The translations under genes were made by a program, and so were the position numbers. Shown one piece after another: positions 1 through 9,235 of a stretch of DNA of 56,616 nt. How positions within the stretch are numbered: position 1 is the stretch's first letter; every line of letters starts with the position of its first letter. The notes beneath the pieces are model-generated. The model was not told the DNA's origin and searched no databases. It worked only from the letters and a program-made list of their open reading frames with translations. This stretch comes from an uncultured bacterium (GTDB taxonomy: Bacteria; Bacteroidota; Bacteroidia; Sphingobacteriales; Sphingobacteriaceae): assembly GCA_903828245.1 (NCBI GenBank), contig CAIKLP010000082.1, positions 75,636 through 132,251 of the forward strand, written 5' to 3'.

Positions 1-616
1 CTTTGAAGAAATGATTGCTGCGCATCAAAGAGTTTAGCACCTGAATTTCCGAAAAACCAGCAGTTAACAGCACTTGATTAGCAGAAGAATAATTTAAATA
101 ATTTTCGTGGGTAAAATCTCCATTGGCAAAAAGAGTTGCAAAAGGTGCATCTAAGTTAGGTGTTCTGAATATAGCTATCCCATTAGCTTTCAGTGAATTT
201 CTAACGGCGTTTAACACCTCCATTAATTCATCTTTAGAAAAATGCTCGATAATATCTATGCCGGTAATGACATCAAATTTTTCGATATTTTCTTTAAGGA
301 AAGGTAAAAGATCTTGGAGTTCGATTTCCGACAAACCAATAGATTGTGCCATTTTTACTTGGCCTTCACTTAAATCAATTCCTTTTAAATTTACATACCC
401 GTTTTTCTTTAGCATATATATTAAAGAACCAAATCCGCAACCAATATCTAAAATCGCCGCATCTTGGTTATTAGGCATCAAAGGCAAAATTTCTTTCGCT
501 AATAAATATTCTTCCGATTTTATTTTTGCTTCCAAATCTAAAGAGAAAGTTCTACCCGATTGACTATTAAAGTAATCTTGATAAAATTGTTGACGGTACT
601 TAAATTCTGGAGGCAT
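1..616 (-). CDS. Class I SAM-dependent methyltransferase, C-terminus cut by window edge
   Basis: The minus strand is open from an ATG at 616-614 to the left edge, giving about 205 residues with no stop. The SAM-binding glycine motif DIGCGFG lies at residues 57-63. An acidic residue follows at the end of strand 2 (GIDLS, D81), and a post-motif segment reads DVITGIDIIEHF. This is the Methyltransf_11/23 (UbiG-like) fold. Such proteins methylate small molecules, lipids, glycans or quinone precursors, and the substrate cannot be told from the sequence. It is transcribed away from rnhB, with 50 bases between the two starts. The C-terminal part lies outside the window, so total length and substrate-side features are unknown. 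Confidence 0.85.
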   Translation of the reverse strand, partial: MPPEFKYRQQFYQDYFNSQSGRTFSLDLEAKIKSEEYLLAKEILPLMPNNQDAAILDIGCGFGSLIYMLKKNGYVNLKGIDLSEGQVKMAQSIGLSEIELQDLLPFLKENIEKFDVITGIDIIEHFSKDELMEVLNAVRNSLKANGIAIFRTPNLDAPFATLFANGDFTHENYLNYSSANQVLLTAGFSEIQVLNSLMRSNHFFK

Positions 617-666
617 AAAATTTATCGCTAATTCACAAATATAAATTTTAAATTTGAACAGTATAT

Positions 667-1263
667 ATGTTAAAGTTAAGGTATCAAAAAAAATTAATAG
701 AAGCGGGCTGCGATGAAGCAGGAAGAGGCTGTTTAGCCGGTCCGGTTTTTGCAGCAAGCGTCATATTGCCGCCCGATTTTGAACACCCCGACCTGAACGA
801 CTCCAAGCAATTGACTGAAAATAAGCGAGATGAATTGCGAATTTTTATCGAAGCGCATGCATTGGCCTATGCCGTTGGAGTATGCACTGCAGCTGAAATT
901 GACGAGATTAATATCTTGAAAGCTTCATTTTTGGCTATGCACAGAGCCATTGATCAATTAACGACTCGCCCGCAATTGCTATTAATTGATGGCAATCGCT
1001 TTACCACTTACCAGGATATACCACACCACTGTATCATTAAGGGCGATAGTAAATTTCAATCTATTGCGGCGGCTTCTATTTTAGCAAAAACCTACCGAGA
1101 CGAATACATGTTAAAAATTGCAGCAGATTATCCGGCTTATCGATGGGAACGTAATAAAGGATATCCAACCAAGGCACACCGCGATGCTATTGCAAAATAT
1201 GGCACTACGGAGCACCATCGTATGACTTTCACCTTATTGCCACAACAGCTTAAAGTGCTTTAA
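667..1263 (+). CDS. rnhB: Ribonuclease HII
   Basis: This 198-residue protein has the normal length for RNase HII, which cuts the RNA strand of RNA-DNA hybrids and removes single ribonucleotides from DNA. The catalytic signature GCDEAGRG is at residues 14-21, supplying the Asp and Glu. Further acidic residues are in LLIDGN (about residue 108) and in the DEYM segment, and the conserved KGD and SILAK motifs are present. The start gives a short N-terminus before the first strand, as usual. It stands alone between a divergent methyltransferase and gcvT. Confidence 0.96.
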   Translation: MLKLRYQKKLIEAGCDEAGRGCLAGPVFAASVILPPDFEHPDLNDSKQLTENKRDELRIFIEAHALAYAVGVCTAAEIDEINILKASFLAMHRAIDQLTTRPQLLLIDGNRFTTYQDIPHHCIIKGDSKFQSIAAASILAKTYRDEYMLKIAADYPAYRWERNKGYPTKAHRDAIAKYGTTEHHRMTFTLLPQQLKVL

Positions 1264-1303
1264 TTGCATTTTTTTTATTAATTTCGCCTCATAAAATATT
1301 ACT

Positions 1304-2386
1304 ATGAAAAACACTGCATTATCTGATACGCACATTAAATTAAACGCTAAAATGGTTCCATTTGCTGGTTATAATATGCCAGTTCAATACGAAGGCATTA
1401 ATGCAGAACACGAAACTGTAAGAAAAGCAGTTGGCGTTTTTGATGTGTCGCATATGGGGGAGTTTATTTTAAAAGGTGCAGATGCATTGGACTTAATACA
1501 ACGCGTGGTATCTAATGATGCATCGAAATTGGTAGATGGTAAAGTACAATACGCTTGTTTGCCAAATGAACAAGGCGGCATTGTAGACGATTTATTGGTG
1601 TATCGCATCGACGAAAAAACATACATGCTTGTAGTAAATGCTTCTAACATCGAAAAAGATTGGAATTGGATTAATAAATTCAATACTAAAAATGTAGAGA
1701 TGCATAATATCTCAGATAAAACTTCTTTATTGGCTGTTCAAGGACCTTTAGCGGCAAAAGCGCTACAATCATTGACTAGCCTAGATTTAGCTGCAATGGA
1801 ATATTATACTTTTCAAAAAGGTGTTTTTGCAGGAATACCAAATGTACTTGTTTCTGCGACAGGATATACAGGTGCTGGAGGTTTCGAAATTTATTGCGAT
1901 AACGAACATGCATTGCAAATTTGGGATGCAATTTTTAAAGCAGGCGCCGAATTTGGCATTAAGCCAATTGGTTTAGGCGCACGCGATACTTTGCGTTTAG
2001 AAATGGGATTTTGTTTATACGGAAACGATATCAACGACACTACATCGCCTATTGCTGCTGGGTTAGGCTGGATAACTAAATTCACGAAGGAATTCACGAA
2101 CGATAAAAATTTATTACAACAAAAAGAAAATGGCGTACCACAAAAATTAGTTGGATTCGAAATGTTGGAGCGTGGTATTCCTCGTCATGATTATAAAATT
2201 GTAGATGCTAACGGAACAGAAATTGGAATCGTAACTTCAGGTACGCAATCACCTTCCTTACAAAAAGCAATTGGCATGGGTTATATAAATACTGCTTATA
2301 CTAAAGAAGGGTCAGAAATTTTTATTGCTATTAGAGATCAAAAAATAAAAGCGACGGTTGTTAAATTTCCTTTTTATAAATCATAA
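1304..2386 (+). CDS. gcvT: Aminomethyltransferase, T-protein of the glycine cleavage system
   Basis: The 360-residue protein has normal GcvT length. It transfers the methylene group from the lipoylated H-protein to tetrahydrofolate, releasing ammonia. The conserved N-terminal [12 protein letters not shown] and FDVSHMGE blocks, the central [14 protein letters not shown] block and the [12 protein letters not shown] block are all visible. The C-terminal barrel ends normally. The gene is followed without any gap by comB, so the two are very probably cotranscribed. No gcvH or gcvP is in the window; a dihydrolipoyl dehydrogenase (the L-protein) is at the right edge. Confidence 0.97.
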   Translation: MKNTALSDTHIKLNAKMVPFAGYNMPVQYEGINAEHETVRKAVGVFDVSHMGEFILKGADALDLIQRVVSNDASKLVDGKVQYACLPNEQGGIVDDLLVYRIDEKTYMLVVNASNIEKDWNWINKFNTKNVEMHNISDKTSLLAVQGPLAAKALQSLTSLDLAAMEYYTFQKGVFAGIPNVLVSATGYTGAGGFEIYCDNEHALQIWDAIFKAGAEFGIKPIGLGARDTLRLEMGFCLYGNDINDTTSPIAAGLGWITKFTKEFTNDKNLLQQKENGVPQKLVGFEMLERGIPRHDYKIVDANGTEIGIVTSGTQSPSLQKAIGMGYINTAYTKEGSEIFIAIRDQKIKATVVKFPFYKS

Positions 2387-3097
2387 ATGTCGCGACAAAT
2401 AGAAGTTTGCTTGAGCCCTGTTATGGTGCCGCATTATCAAATGGCGGGACGCATAGTGGTGGTGATAGATATTTTTAGAGCGAGTTCTTCGATTTGTTAT
2501 GGTATCGATAATGGTGCCCATGCCATTATTCCAGTTGCCACTGTGGACGAGTGTTTGAGCTATGCTGACAAAGGTTTTTTGTTAGCCGCAGAACGCAATG
2601 GCGAAGTGGTTGAAGGTTTTAATTTTGGAAATTCGCCGTATAGTTATACTGCTGAAAAAGTAAAAGGACAAACCGTAGTATTAACAACTACCAATGGAAC
2701 CTTTGCTATTCAGCAAGCAAAGCAAGCGGATCAAATTGTATTGGGATCTTTTTTAAATTTAACAAGTATTTGCAACTGGTTAATAGCGCAAGACAAAGAT
2801 GTATTACTACTTTGTTCGGGTTGGAAAAATAAATTTAATTTAGAAGACACGCTATTTGCAGGTGCGGTTGTGCATCAAATCAAAAAATCATTTAGCCATT
2901 TTTGCGATGCGGCTATAGCTGCCGAAGACTTGTATCTACAAGCACAATCTGATTTACGCGGCTATTTATTAAAATCTTCGCATAGCCAACGATTAAAAGA
3001 ATTGAATATTGAAAACGATATTCAATTTTGCCTAAAACAAGATTGTTGTCAAGCTATACCTGGTTTGGTGGGAGATCGATTGGTTGATATTAAGTAG
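2387..3097 (+). CDS. comB: 2-phosphosulfolactate phosphatase family protein (ComB)
   Basis: The 236-residue protein matches the ComB family, with VVVIDIFRASSSI near residue 24 and LTTTNGT near residue 104. ComB hydrolyses 2-phosphosulfolactate in archaeal coenzyme M synthesis. In Bacteroidota the family is widespread without coenzyme M and may feed sulfonate or sulfonolipid metabolism, which is an inference. The ATG directly abuts the gcvT stop codon, implying translational coupling. A bidirectional terminator follows about 30 bases after the stop. Confidence 0.88.
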   Translation: MSRQIEVCLSPVMVPHYQMAGRIVVVIDIFRASSSICYGIDNGAHAIIPVATVDECLSYADKGFLLAAERNGEVVEGFNFGNSPYSYTAEKVKGQTVVLTTTNGTFAIQQAKQADQIVLGSFLNLTSICNWLIAQDKDVLLLCSGWKNKFNLEDTLFAGAVVHQIKKSFSHFCDAAIAAEDLYLQAQSDLRGYLLKSSHSQRLKELNIENDIQFCLKQDCCQAIPGLVGDRLVDIK

Positions 3098-3125
3098 TTT
3101 TATATAGGCCATAAGGCATAAAAAC

Positions 3126-3159
3126 AAAAAAGCCTCTTAGAAAATCTAAAAGGCTTTTT
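3126..3159. terminator. Bidirectional rho-independent terminator between comB and tRNA-fMet
   Basis: A stem of 14 base pairs with one mismatch (3127-3140 with 3146-3159) closes a 5-base loop. It is flanked by A-runs on the left and T-runs on the right, so it can end transcription from comB on the plus strand and from the initiator tRNA on the minus strand. Confidence 0.85.
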
Positions 3160-3162
3160 AGG

Positions 3163-3235
<73 letters not shown>

Positions 3236-3273
3236 CTGTATACAATCTCAAATTGCCCAAAGGCGCTTATTAA

Positions 3274-3304
3274 TTGGATTGCAAAGATATTATTCGTTTC
3301 TTTG
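3274..3304 (+). promoter_or_regulatory. Probable promoter of era-der
   Basis: TTG at 3274-3276 is followed after 20 bases by TTTCTTTG at 3297-3304, one mismatch from the TAnnTTTG -7 consensus. The predicted start near 3308 lies downstream of the longest possible Era start codon (3279) and upstream of the ATG at 3327. This supports 3327 as the true start. Confidence 0.55.
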
Positions 3305-3313
3305 TAATCCAAA
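3282..3313 (-). promoter_or_regulatory. Bacteroidota-type promoter of the initiator tRNA
   Basis: On the minus strand TTTG (3313-3310) is followed after 20 bases by TATCTTTG (3289-3282), an exact TAnnTTTG -7 element. The predicted start is about 40 bases before the tRNA. It overlaps the oppositely directed era promoter. Confidence 0.75.
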
Positions 3314-3326
3314 TTTAATTTTTTTT

Positions 3327-4211
3327 ATGAGTCATCAGTCTGGTTTTGTGTCGATTATAGGTAAGCCTAATGCAGGAAAGTCTACCTTAATGAACGCTTT
3401 GATCGGCGAAAGACTCAGTATTATCACACCAAAAGCACAAACTACCAGGCACAGAATACTCGGAATAATGAACGAACCCGAGTATCAAATTATTTTTTCA
3501 GACACGCCAGGCATCATAAAACCGATGTATGGTTTGCAAGAATCTATGATGTCGGCAGTGAATCAATCTTTAGTTGATGCAGATATTATTTTATTCGTAA
3601 CAGACATTCACGAAAAATATGACGAACAAGATGTAATTGATAAGTTATCACAAACGAATTCGCCAGTTGCCGTTATTGTAAACAAAATAGATACTTGTAA
3701 GTCGCAAGCAGAAGTAGAAGAGAAATTAGCTTATTGGCAAAATTTGTTAAATCCTCAAGCAATTTTTCCAATATCGGCGCTCGAAAATTTCAATGTGCCA
3801 GCTGTTTTTCAGTTTGTACTCGAAAATTTACCAGTGCATCCGGCTTATTATCCTAAAGACGATACGTATACCGATCGTACCGAAAGATTTATTGTTTCAG
3901 AAATGGTGCGTGAACAAATTATGACTCATTATCAAAATGAAATTCCATACAGTACAGAGGTAATTGTTACCTCTTTTAAAGAGGAAGAAAATATCATTCG
4001 CATAGATGCCGAAATTATTGTCGAAAGAGATTCGCAAAAAATAATTGTCATTGGCACTAAAGGCGAAAAGTTAAAAAGAGTGGGAACTAAATCACGCGAA
4101 GCGATGGAATTATTTTTAAGTAAAAAAGTATTTCTATCCTTATTCGTAAAGGTTATTCCTGACTGGAGAAATAAAAAGAATTATTTAAAAGGATTCGGAT
4201 ACGAATCTTAA
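3327..4211 (+). CDS. era: GTPase Era
   Basis: Era is an essential GTPase that binds the 3' end of 16S rRNA during 30S maturation. The G1 motif GKPNAGKST comes right after the N-terminus, with DTPG (G3) and NKID (G4) following. A C-terminal KH domain contains GTKGEKLKRVG. The open frame extends upstream to 3279, but those 16 codons are not Era-like and lie over the predicted promoter, so the ATG at 3327 (294 residues, normal length) is chosen. Der follows after 12 bases, so the two ribosome-assembly GTPases form one operon. Confidence 0.96.
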   Translation: MSHQSGFVSIIGKPNAGKSTLMNALIGERLSIITPKAQTTRHRILGIMNEPEYQIIFSDTPGIIKPMYGLQESMMSAVNQSLVDADIILFVTDIHEKYDEQDVIDKLSQTNSPVAVIVNKIDTCKSQAEVEEKLAYWQNLLNPQAIFPISALENFNVPAVFQFVLENLPVHPAYYPKDDTYTDRTERFIVSEMVREQIMTHYQNEIPYSTEVIVTSFKEEENIIRIDAEIIVERDSQKIIVIGTKGEKLKRVGTKSREAMELFLSKKVFLSLFVKVIPDWRNKKNYLKGFGYES

Positions 4212-4223
4212 AAATCAAAAGAC

Positions 4224-5525
4224 ATGAGTAATATAGTTGCAATTATAGGAAGACCGAATGTTGGCAAATCCACGCTATTCAATAGGTTGTGCGAATCACG
4301 AAAAGCAATCGTTGACGATTTTAGCGGAGTAACGCGCGACCGTCATTACGAAACAGCAGAATGGATCGGAAAGAAATTTACGATTATTGATACTGGTGGA
4401 TATGTTGCGCATTCCGAAGATTTATTCGAAGCGGCTATTCGCGAACAAGTAATCATCGCGATTGAAGAAGCAACTGTTTTAGTTTTTATGGTAGACGTAA
4501 CCACAGGCGTTACCGATCTTGACGACGAAATTGCAAATATTTTGCGTCGTTCAAAAAAACCAGTAATTGTTGTTGCGAATAAAGTAGATAACAATAATCA
4601 AATTAACGACTCATCTGCATTTTATGCATTAGGATTAGGCGACCCATATTGTATTTCATCGATGACCGGTAGCGGAACAGGTGAATTATTAGATGAGGTG
4701 GTTTCGCATTTCGAAGAAGTACCCTTTGTAGAAAACGCATTACCAAAATATACTTTCTTAGGCAGACCAAATGTTGGAAAGTCTTCGATTGTAAATGCAT
4801 TGCTTGGACAAGAAAGAAATATTGTTACGCCAATTGCTGGAACTACCCGCGATTCTATTGAAATTCATTACAACCAATTTGGACATGATTTCATGTTGAT
4901 CGATACAGCCGGCATGCGTAAGAAAACCAAAGTAAACGAGAACCTCGAATTTTACTCGGTAATGCGTACCATTAAGGCGCTAGAGGCAGCGGATGTTTGT
5001 ATTTTGATGATTGATGCCATGGAAGGCATTGAGTCGCAAGACATCAATATTTTTAATTTAATTGAGAAAAACCGTAAAGGCGTAGTTATTTTGGTGAATA
5101 AATGGGATTTAGTAGAGAAAGACCAAAAAACAAGCAAAGCCTTTGAAGATAAAATCAAAGAAAAAATTGCTCCTTTTGTCGATGTGCCCATTATTTTTAC
5201 ATCTGCTATCAACAAGCAGCGTATTTTTAAGGCTATAGAAACCGCAAACGAAGTATACGCCAATAAAACTAAGCATGTTCCCACTTCTAAATTAAATGAG
5301 GTGATGTTAGAGGTTATTGAGCGTTATCCACCGCCAAGCGTCAAAGGAAAATACATCAAAATCAAATATGTAACCCAAATTCCGGGTTCTTCGCCTGCTT
5401 TTGCCTTCTTTTGTAATTTACCGCAGTACATTAAGGAGCCTTATAGACGCTATTTGGAGAATAAAATCCGCGAAAACTTCGATTTTTCGGGCGCTCCAAT
5501 CGCTATTTATTTTAGACAGAAGTAG
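4224..5525 (+). CDS. der: Ribosome biogenesis GTPase Der (EngA)
   Basis: The 433-residue protein has the double GTPase domain unique to Der. The first G1 motif is GRPNVGKST at about residues 9-17 with DTGG. The second is GRPNVGKSS near residue 180 with DTAGMRKK and NKWD. A C-terminal KH-like domain follows. Der acts in 50S subunit assembly. It is cotranscribed with era. The gene ends just before a strong promoter for the next small lipoprotein. Confidence 0.97.
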   Translation: MSNIVAIIGRPNVGKSTLFNRLCESRKAIVDDFSGVTRDRHYETAEWIGKKFTIIDTGGYVAHSEDLFEAAIREQVIIAIEEATVLVFMVDVTTGVTDLDDEIANILRRSKKPVIVVANKVDNNNQINDSSAFYALGLGDPYCISSMTGSGTGELLDEVVSHFEEVPFVENALPKYTFLGRPNVGKSSIVNALLGQERNIVTPIAGTTRDSIEIHYNQFGHDFMLIDTAGMRKKTKVNENLEFYSVMRTIKALEAADVCILMIDAMEGIESQDINIFNLIEKNRKGVVILVNKWDLVEKDQKTSKAFEDKIKEKIAPFVDVPIIFTSAINKQRIFKAIETANEVYANKTKHVPTSKLNEVMLEVIERYPPPSVKGKYIKIKYVTQIPGSSPAFAFFCNLPQYIKEPYRRYLENKIRENFDFSGAPIAIYFRQK

Positions 5526-5550
5526 TTTTTTGATTTTTTTTCAAAAAAAC

Positions 5551-5580
5551 TTGTTTTTAAAAAACTTATTTTTATCTTTG
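5551..5580 (+). promoter_or_regulatory. Promoter of the small lipoprotein gene
   Basis: TTG at 5551-5553 and TATCTTTG at 5573-5580, an exact -7 TAnnTTTG element, are separated by 19 bases in a T-rich tract. This is a near-ideal Bacteroidota promoter about 28 bases before the ATG at 5608. Confidence 0.75.
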
Positions 5581-5607
5581 TTGCGTTTTAAAATCTTATT
5601 ATAGAAA

Positions 5608-5814
5608 ATGAAAAAAGTATTATTAGTATTATTAGCTGCTGGAATCTTTGGATTCGTAGCATGTGGTGAAAGTTCTGAGCAAAAAGCTTCAAAAGAAAAA
5701 GCAATGGCTGATTCAATTGCTGCAGCTCAAGCTGACTCAATGTTAAAAGTTACTGAAGCTGAAGCTGCAGTAACTGCTACAGACACACCGTCTGTAGATA
5801 CTTCAAAAAAGTAG
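5608..5814 (+). CDS. Small Ala/Lys/Glu-rich lipoprotein
   Basis: This 68-residue protein has a signal peptide with a lipobox (FVAC, Cys19) followed by a charged, alanine-rich sequence. It contains two similar ADSIAAAQ / ADSMLKV segments suggesting a short helix. After lipidation about 50 residues would remain at the envelope. No family is recognised; it recalls small abundant Bacteroidota lipoproteins. Its own consensus promoter and a strong terminator make it a single-gene transcript, probably well expressed. The function is unknown. Confidence 0.8.
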   Translation: MKKVLLVLLAAGIFGFVACGESSEQKASKEKAMADSIAAAQADSMLKVTEAEAAVTATDTPSVDTSKK

Positions 5815-5832
5815 TCTTCACCAGAAGAGATT

Positions 5833-5867
5833 AAAAGCCCTCGTAGGATACGAGAGGCTTTTTTTTT
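5833..5867 (+). terminator. Rho-independent terminator after the small lipoprotein
   Basis: A GCC-CTCGTA / TACGAG-GGC stem with one bulged base, flanked by AAAA on the left and nine Ts on the right, begins 19 bases after the stop codon at 5814. Confidence 0.85.
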
Positions 5868-5892
5868 GCCCTTATTTTTTCATTAATTATAA

Positions 5893-5927
5893 AAAAAGCC
5901 TCTATACAAACAGTATAGAGGCTTTTT
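5893..5927. terminator. Terminator of the S41 protease gene, symmetric
   Basis: A perfect 15-bp stem (5893-5907 with 5913-5927) closes the loop AAACA. A- and T-runs flank it, so it can act in both directions. It sits 19 bases past the stop of the minus-strand protease gene and backs up the lipoprotein terminator. Confidence 0.88.
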
Positions 5928-5945
5928 GCAAATAGGCTTGTCTTC

Positions 5946-7580
5946 TTAATTTCTATGTAAAAGTTCCAATGATTTTAAATAGGCGGGGTCATTTGTCTCC
6001 ATAACCCTATAATAACCCTCTTTTTGAAACAACTGACGGGCAATAAGCGCTTTTGCTTGTAATCGGATTGCTTTTTCGGAGCGAAACCACTCTTGTGCTA
6101 CATATTTAATATTTTTTGCGCTGGCATTTTTCAGCAAATTACCCATAAAGCCTGCCGGAAGGTTAAAGTTTCTTACAAATGCGTCTACATTTTTATATTT
6201 AGCTAAACTCTGGCGTTCGTTATCTACAAATTGATAGCAAAGCTCAGATAATATCCCTTCGGCAACAACTTGACTGTAATAAGCGCTATATGCTGACGTA
6301 TCAAGCGGTATAAACACGTCGGGGGTAATTCCACCTCCACCGTATACTATTTTGCCTGAGGGGGTCTTAAATTGCTTCTGAGCGTCGTTATTAATGCTGT
6401 CTGCATTCGTTAGCTCGCCATGGCGCATTCTATTGTAAAGATCGGCCGAATAATCTAGGCCATCATTATAGGGTTTCTGAATAGATCGACCCGTTGGGGT
6501 GTAATATCTTGCAATAGTCAGTCTTAAACTAGCCCCATCGTTCAATATGGCTTGTTCTTGTACCAATCCTTTTCCAAAAGATCTTCTGCCAACAATAATT
6601 CCTCTGTCCCAATCTTGCACTGCGCCTGCAACTATTTCGCTAGCCGATGCAGAACCCTCATCTACTAAGACAATTAATTTGCCTTTTTCGAAATTTCCAG
6701 CAGCGGTGGCAAAGTCTTCTTTTTTGGGGGAAGATTTGCCTTCGGTGTACACAATCAATTTTTTAGCGGTTAAAAATTCATCGGCTATCATAATGGCAGC
6801 ACTGAGGTAGCCGCCCGGATTACCTCTTAAATCTAAAATCAAACTTTTTAATCCTTGTTTTTTTAGTTTGGTAATTCCTTCAAAAAATTCGTCGTAGGTA
6901 GTGGCTGCAAAAGTATTTATTTTAATATATCCAATGCCCGGAGCAGCCATATACGCTGCATCTAAACTATTTAATGGAACATTACCTCTTTGAATGTTAT
7001 AATCGATTAATGAAGCTATACCAATACGTTTAACACTAATTTTAACAAATGAATTACTTGGTCCACGAAGCGAACCGGTTACCTCGGTATTCTTAATTTT
7101 TTTACCAGCTACTATTTTACCATTCACCTTAATAATTTTATCACCTGCTTTGATGCCTAGTTTTTCTGATGGACCACCTGGAATAACAGACACGATATAA
7201 ATAGTGTCTTTTACGATAAAAAATTCTACGCCTATGCCTTCAAAATTACCTTCTAAATCTTCGTTTGATTTTTTTACGTCTTCGGCTGGAATATATACGC
7301 TGTGCGGGTCGAGCTGCGACAACATCCCTTCAATGGTTTCGCTTTCTAATTTTTTTAAATCAACAGAGTCAACATATTTTTTGTCCACAAGGTTAAAAAC
7401 TTGATCGATTTTATTGCCTGTTTTGCTATGTAAAAGGCTTGCTATTTCGACATGGAATTTGAATCCCAAAAACATACCAATAATAAGTAATAGGCTAAAA
7501 AAAACAGGCTGAGCAAAATTAAATCTTCTTTTATGACGCATGAGTAAATTATTTTTCGAGAATTGAATATTTGTTTTCAA
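5946..7580 (-). CDS. C-terminal processing peptidase, S41 family (CtpA/Tsp-like)
   Basis: This is a membrane-anchored serine protease of 544 residues. One membrane helix lies near residues 25-45. A PDZ domain follows at about 110-195, containing GGPSEKLGIKAGDKI. The catalytic domain has the DEGSASASE serine and the SFGKG lysine that form the Ser/Lys dyad. Family members trim or degrade periplasmic and lipoprotein substrates from exposed C-termini. A second ATG at 7541 gives the more typical start MRHKRR just before the helix. A -7-like TATATTCG at 7596-7589 would leave only a 5-base leader for the first ATG, so 7541 may be the real start. Confidence 0.93.
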   Translation of the reverse strand: MKTNIQFSKNNLLMRHKRRFNFAQPVFFSLLLIIGMFLGFKFHVEIASLLHSKTGNKIDQVFNLVDKKYVDSVDLKKLESETIEGMLSQLDPHSVYIPAEDVKKSNEDLEGNFEGIGVEFFIVKDTIYIVSVIPGGPSEKLGIKAGDKIIKVNGKIVAGKKIKNTEVTGSLRGPSNSFVKISVKRIGIASLIDYNIQRGNVPLNSLDAAYMAAPGIGYIKINTFAATTYDEFFEGITKLKKQGLKSLILDLRGNPGGYLSAAIMIADEFLTAKKLIVYTEGKSSPKKEDFATAAGNFEKGKLIVLVDEGSASASEIVAGAVQDWDRGIIVGRRSFGKGLVQEQAILNDGASLRLTIARYYTPTGRSIQKPYNDGLDYSADLYNRMRHGELTNADSINNDAQKQFKTPSGKIVYGGGGITPDVFIPLDTSAYSAYYSQVVAEGILSELCYQFVDNERQSLAKYKNVDAFVRNFNLPAGFMGNLLKNASAKNIKYVAQEWFRSEKAIRLQAKALIARQLFQKEGYYRVMETNDPAYLKSLELLHRN

Positions 7581-7643
7581 TTACGATACGAATATAGTTA
7601 ATTTGTATTTTTAATAAGGCTAGCATCCTCAATATTCAATCAT

Positions 7644-8453
7644 ATGGAGAAAATTACGGAGCAATCATCTATTTATGAACAATTAGAAAACAAATCGATT
7701 GCAGAAATAATTAGCAATATTAATGCAGAGGATCAAAAAGTTGCATTGGCTGTAAATGCCGTATTGCCTAGCGTTGAGCGCTTGATCGCAGCAGTTTATC
7801 CAAAGTTGCAATTGGGGGGTAGACTGTTTTATATTGGTGCAGGAACTAGCGGTAGGCTTGGGGTAGTAGATGCTTCAGAAATTCCACCCACTTTTGGCGT
7901 TGCACATGGAATTGTAATTGGAATTATTGCTGGAGGTGATACCGCCATTCGAAAAGCGGTTGAATTTGCAGAAGACGATACAACCCAAGCCTGGAAAGAC
8001 TTACAAGACTATCAAATTACAAAAAATGATTGTTTGATTGGTATTGCAGCATCTGGCAGCACGCCCTATGTAGTAGGCGGATTAACCGCTGCAAGGCAAG
8101 CTGGCATAACCACAGGCGCAATTGTATGTAATACAGGATCGGCAGTTGCCCATGCAGCCGAATTTTCAATAGAAGTGGTGGTTGGCCCCGAATATGTAAC
8201 AGGAAGTACGCGTATGAAATCGGGCACGGCACAAAAAATGATTTTAAATATGATTAGTACAGCATGTATGATTCGATTGGGTAGGGTGAAAGGAAATAAA
8301 ATGGTCGACATGCAATTATCGAATAATAAATTAATTCACCGCGGCGCAAAAATGCTCATGGACGAATTAAACATCGACGAAAAATTAGCCAACGAATTAA
8401 TTGCTTTACATGGAAATGTAAGAAAAGCGATGGAAGCATTTACAAATAAATAA
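7644..8453 (+). CDS. murQ: N-acetylmuramic acid 6-phosphate etherase
   Basis: MurQ removes the lactyl ether from MurNAc-6-phosphate to give GlcNAc-6-phosphate during cell-wall recycling. The 269-residue protein is a single SIS domain with the family signature GAGTSGRLGVVDASE at about 65-79 (catalytic Glu79). A second glutamate region reads AVEFAEDD, and a phosphosugar-binding ASGSTPYV loop and TGSTRMKSGTAQK follow. It is slightly shorter than the roughly 300 residues usual for MurQ but has all core motifs. It is divergent from the S41 protease and one base upstream of a hypothetical gene. Confidence 0.95.
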   Translation: MEKITEQSSIYEQLENKSIAEIISNINAEDQKVALAVNAVLPSVERLIAAVYPKLQLGGRLFYIGAGTSGRLGVVDASEIPPTFGVAHGIVIGIIAGGDTAIRKAVEFAEDDTTQAWKDLQDYQITKNDCLIGIAASGSTPYVVGGLTAARQAGITTGAIVCNTGSAVAHAAEFSIEVVVGPEYVTGSTRMKSGTAQKMILNMISTACMIRLGRVKGNKMVDMQLSNNKLIHRGAKMLMDELNIDEKLANELIALHGNVRKAMEAFTNK

Positions 8454-8454
8454 T

Positions 8455-9021
8455 ATGCACGATATTGAGCCTTTTTACAAATGGAGAGACGATTATAATT
8501 CGGCAGAAGATGACTTGTCTCCCTTTTATGGAAAGGAATACAGCGAATTTGAGTTTTCAGAAACGATCTATAATTTTTACATTCATCCTCAATGGGATTT
8601 TTTTGGATCACCTACCTTATACCTCAAAATAATTTTTGCCGATTACGATAAAAATTTTGCAATCATCGAATTTATCGGAGAATGGAACGATTGCATTACG
8701 AATGATATTATGTTTCTGAAAAGAGAAATCATGGAATTATTAGTAGCGCAAGGCATCAATAAATTTATTTTATTAGGCGAAAATATTTTAAACTTTCATT
8801 GCTCCGACGATTGCTATTACGAAGAATGGTTTCAAGAAATTGAAGATGGATGGATAGCGGCAATCAATTTCAGAGAACATGTAATTGAAGAATTTAAACG
8901 CGCCAATATCGATTATTATATTTCTTTTGGTGGCGATTTCGACGATTTTAACTGGAGAAACCTAAAGCCGCAGCAGCTATTCGATCTCATCGATGCTACT
9001 ATGACTAAGCGCCTAGCCTAA
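8455..9021 (+). CDS. Conserved hypothetical protein, acidic, no recognised domain
   Basis: I do not recognise this 188-residue protein. It has no signal peptide or membrane segment and is rich in Asp, Glu, Phe, Tyr and Trp, so it is acidic and probably cytoplasmic. Paired aromatic and acidic stretches such as FHCSDDCYYEEWF near residue 120 are distinctive. It begins one base after the murQ stop, implying cotranscription and possibly coupled translation. That alone does not show a role in cell-wall recycling. The coding character is supported by an uninterrupted frame that fits exactly between murQ and the riboswitch region. Confidence 0.8.
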   Translation: MHDIEPFYKWRDDYNSAEDDLSPFYGKEYSEFEFSETIYNFYIHPQWDFFGSPTLYLKIIFADYDKNFAIIEFIGEWNDCITNDIMFLKREIMELLVAQGINKFILLGENILNFHCSDDCYYEEWFQEIEDGWIAAINFREHVIEEFKRANIDYYISFGGDFDDFNWRNLKPQQLFDLIDATMTKRLA

Positions 9022-9070
9022 TTTTTGCTATTTTCTTGTATTTCAATCATAAATTCCTTTACTTTGCCTT

Positions 9071-9196
9071 GCTTATCAAGAAAGACGGAGGGACTAGACC
9101 CTACGATGTCTTAGCAACCTGTGCTAACAAGGTGCTAAAATCTACTCGACATTCGAGAACGATAAGGAATATCAGCTCCCTGGTTTTCAGATAAGC
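9071..9196 (+). ncRNA. SAM-I riboswitch (S box) in the metH leader
   Basis: The S-box consensus is clear. P1 5' strand CTTATC is at 9072-9077, P2 arms are AAGAC/GTCTT, and GGAGGGACT...CCCTACGAT is the P2b core. GCAACC starts P3, GGTGC follows, and J3/4 is GCTAAAATC. P4 is CTCG-ACATT-CGAG and the P1 3' strand GATAAG is at 9161-9166. The aptamer proper is 9072-9166. A second GATAAGC at 9190-9196 can pair over 7 bases with GCTTATC at 9071-9077 and may be part of the switching platform. S-boxes bind S-adenosylmethionine and repress methionine genes, here metH-metF. A possible promoter (TTG at 9036, TACTTTG near 9060) lies just upstream. Confidence 0.94.
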
Positions 9197-9235
9197 AATT
9201 TAAAATAACCCATTTGGGTAAATTATGGATTTGTT

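Noticed and set aside
123-563. Plus-strand 146-codon open frame at the left edge
   Set aside because: It is the mirror of the minus-strand methyltransferase, which has clear SAM-binding motifs in the opposite strand.
5401-5604. Open frame across the end of der and the next promoter
   Set aside because: It is a shadow of der continued into the T-rich promoter of the small lipoprotein.
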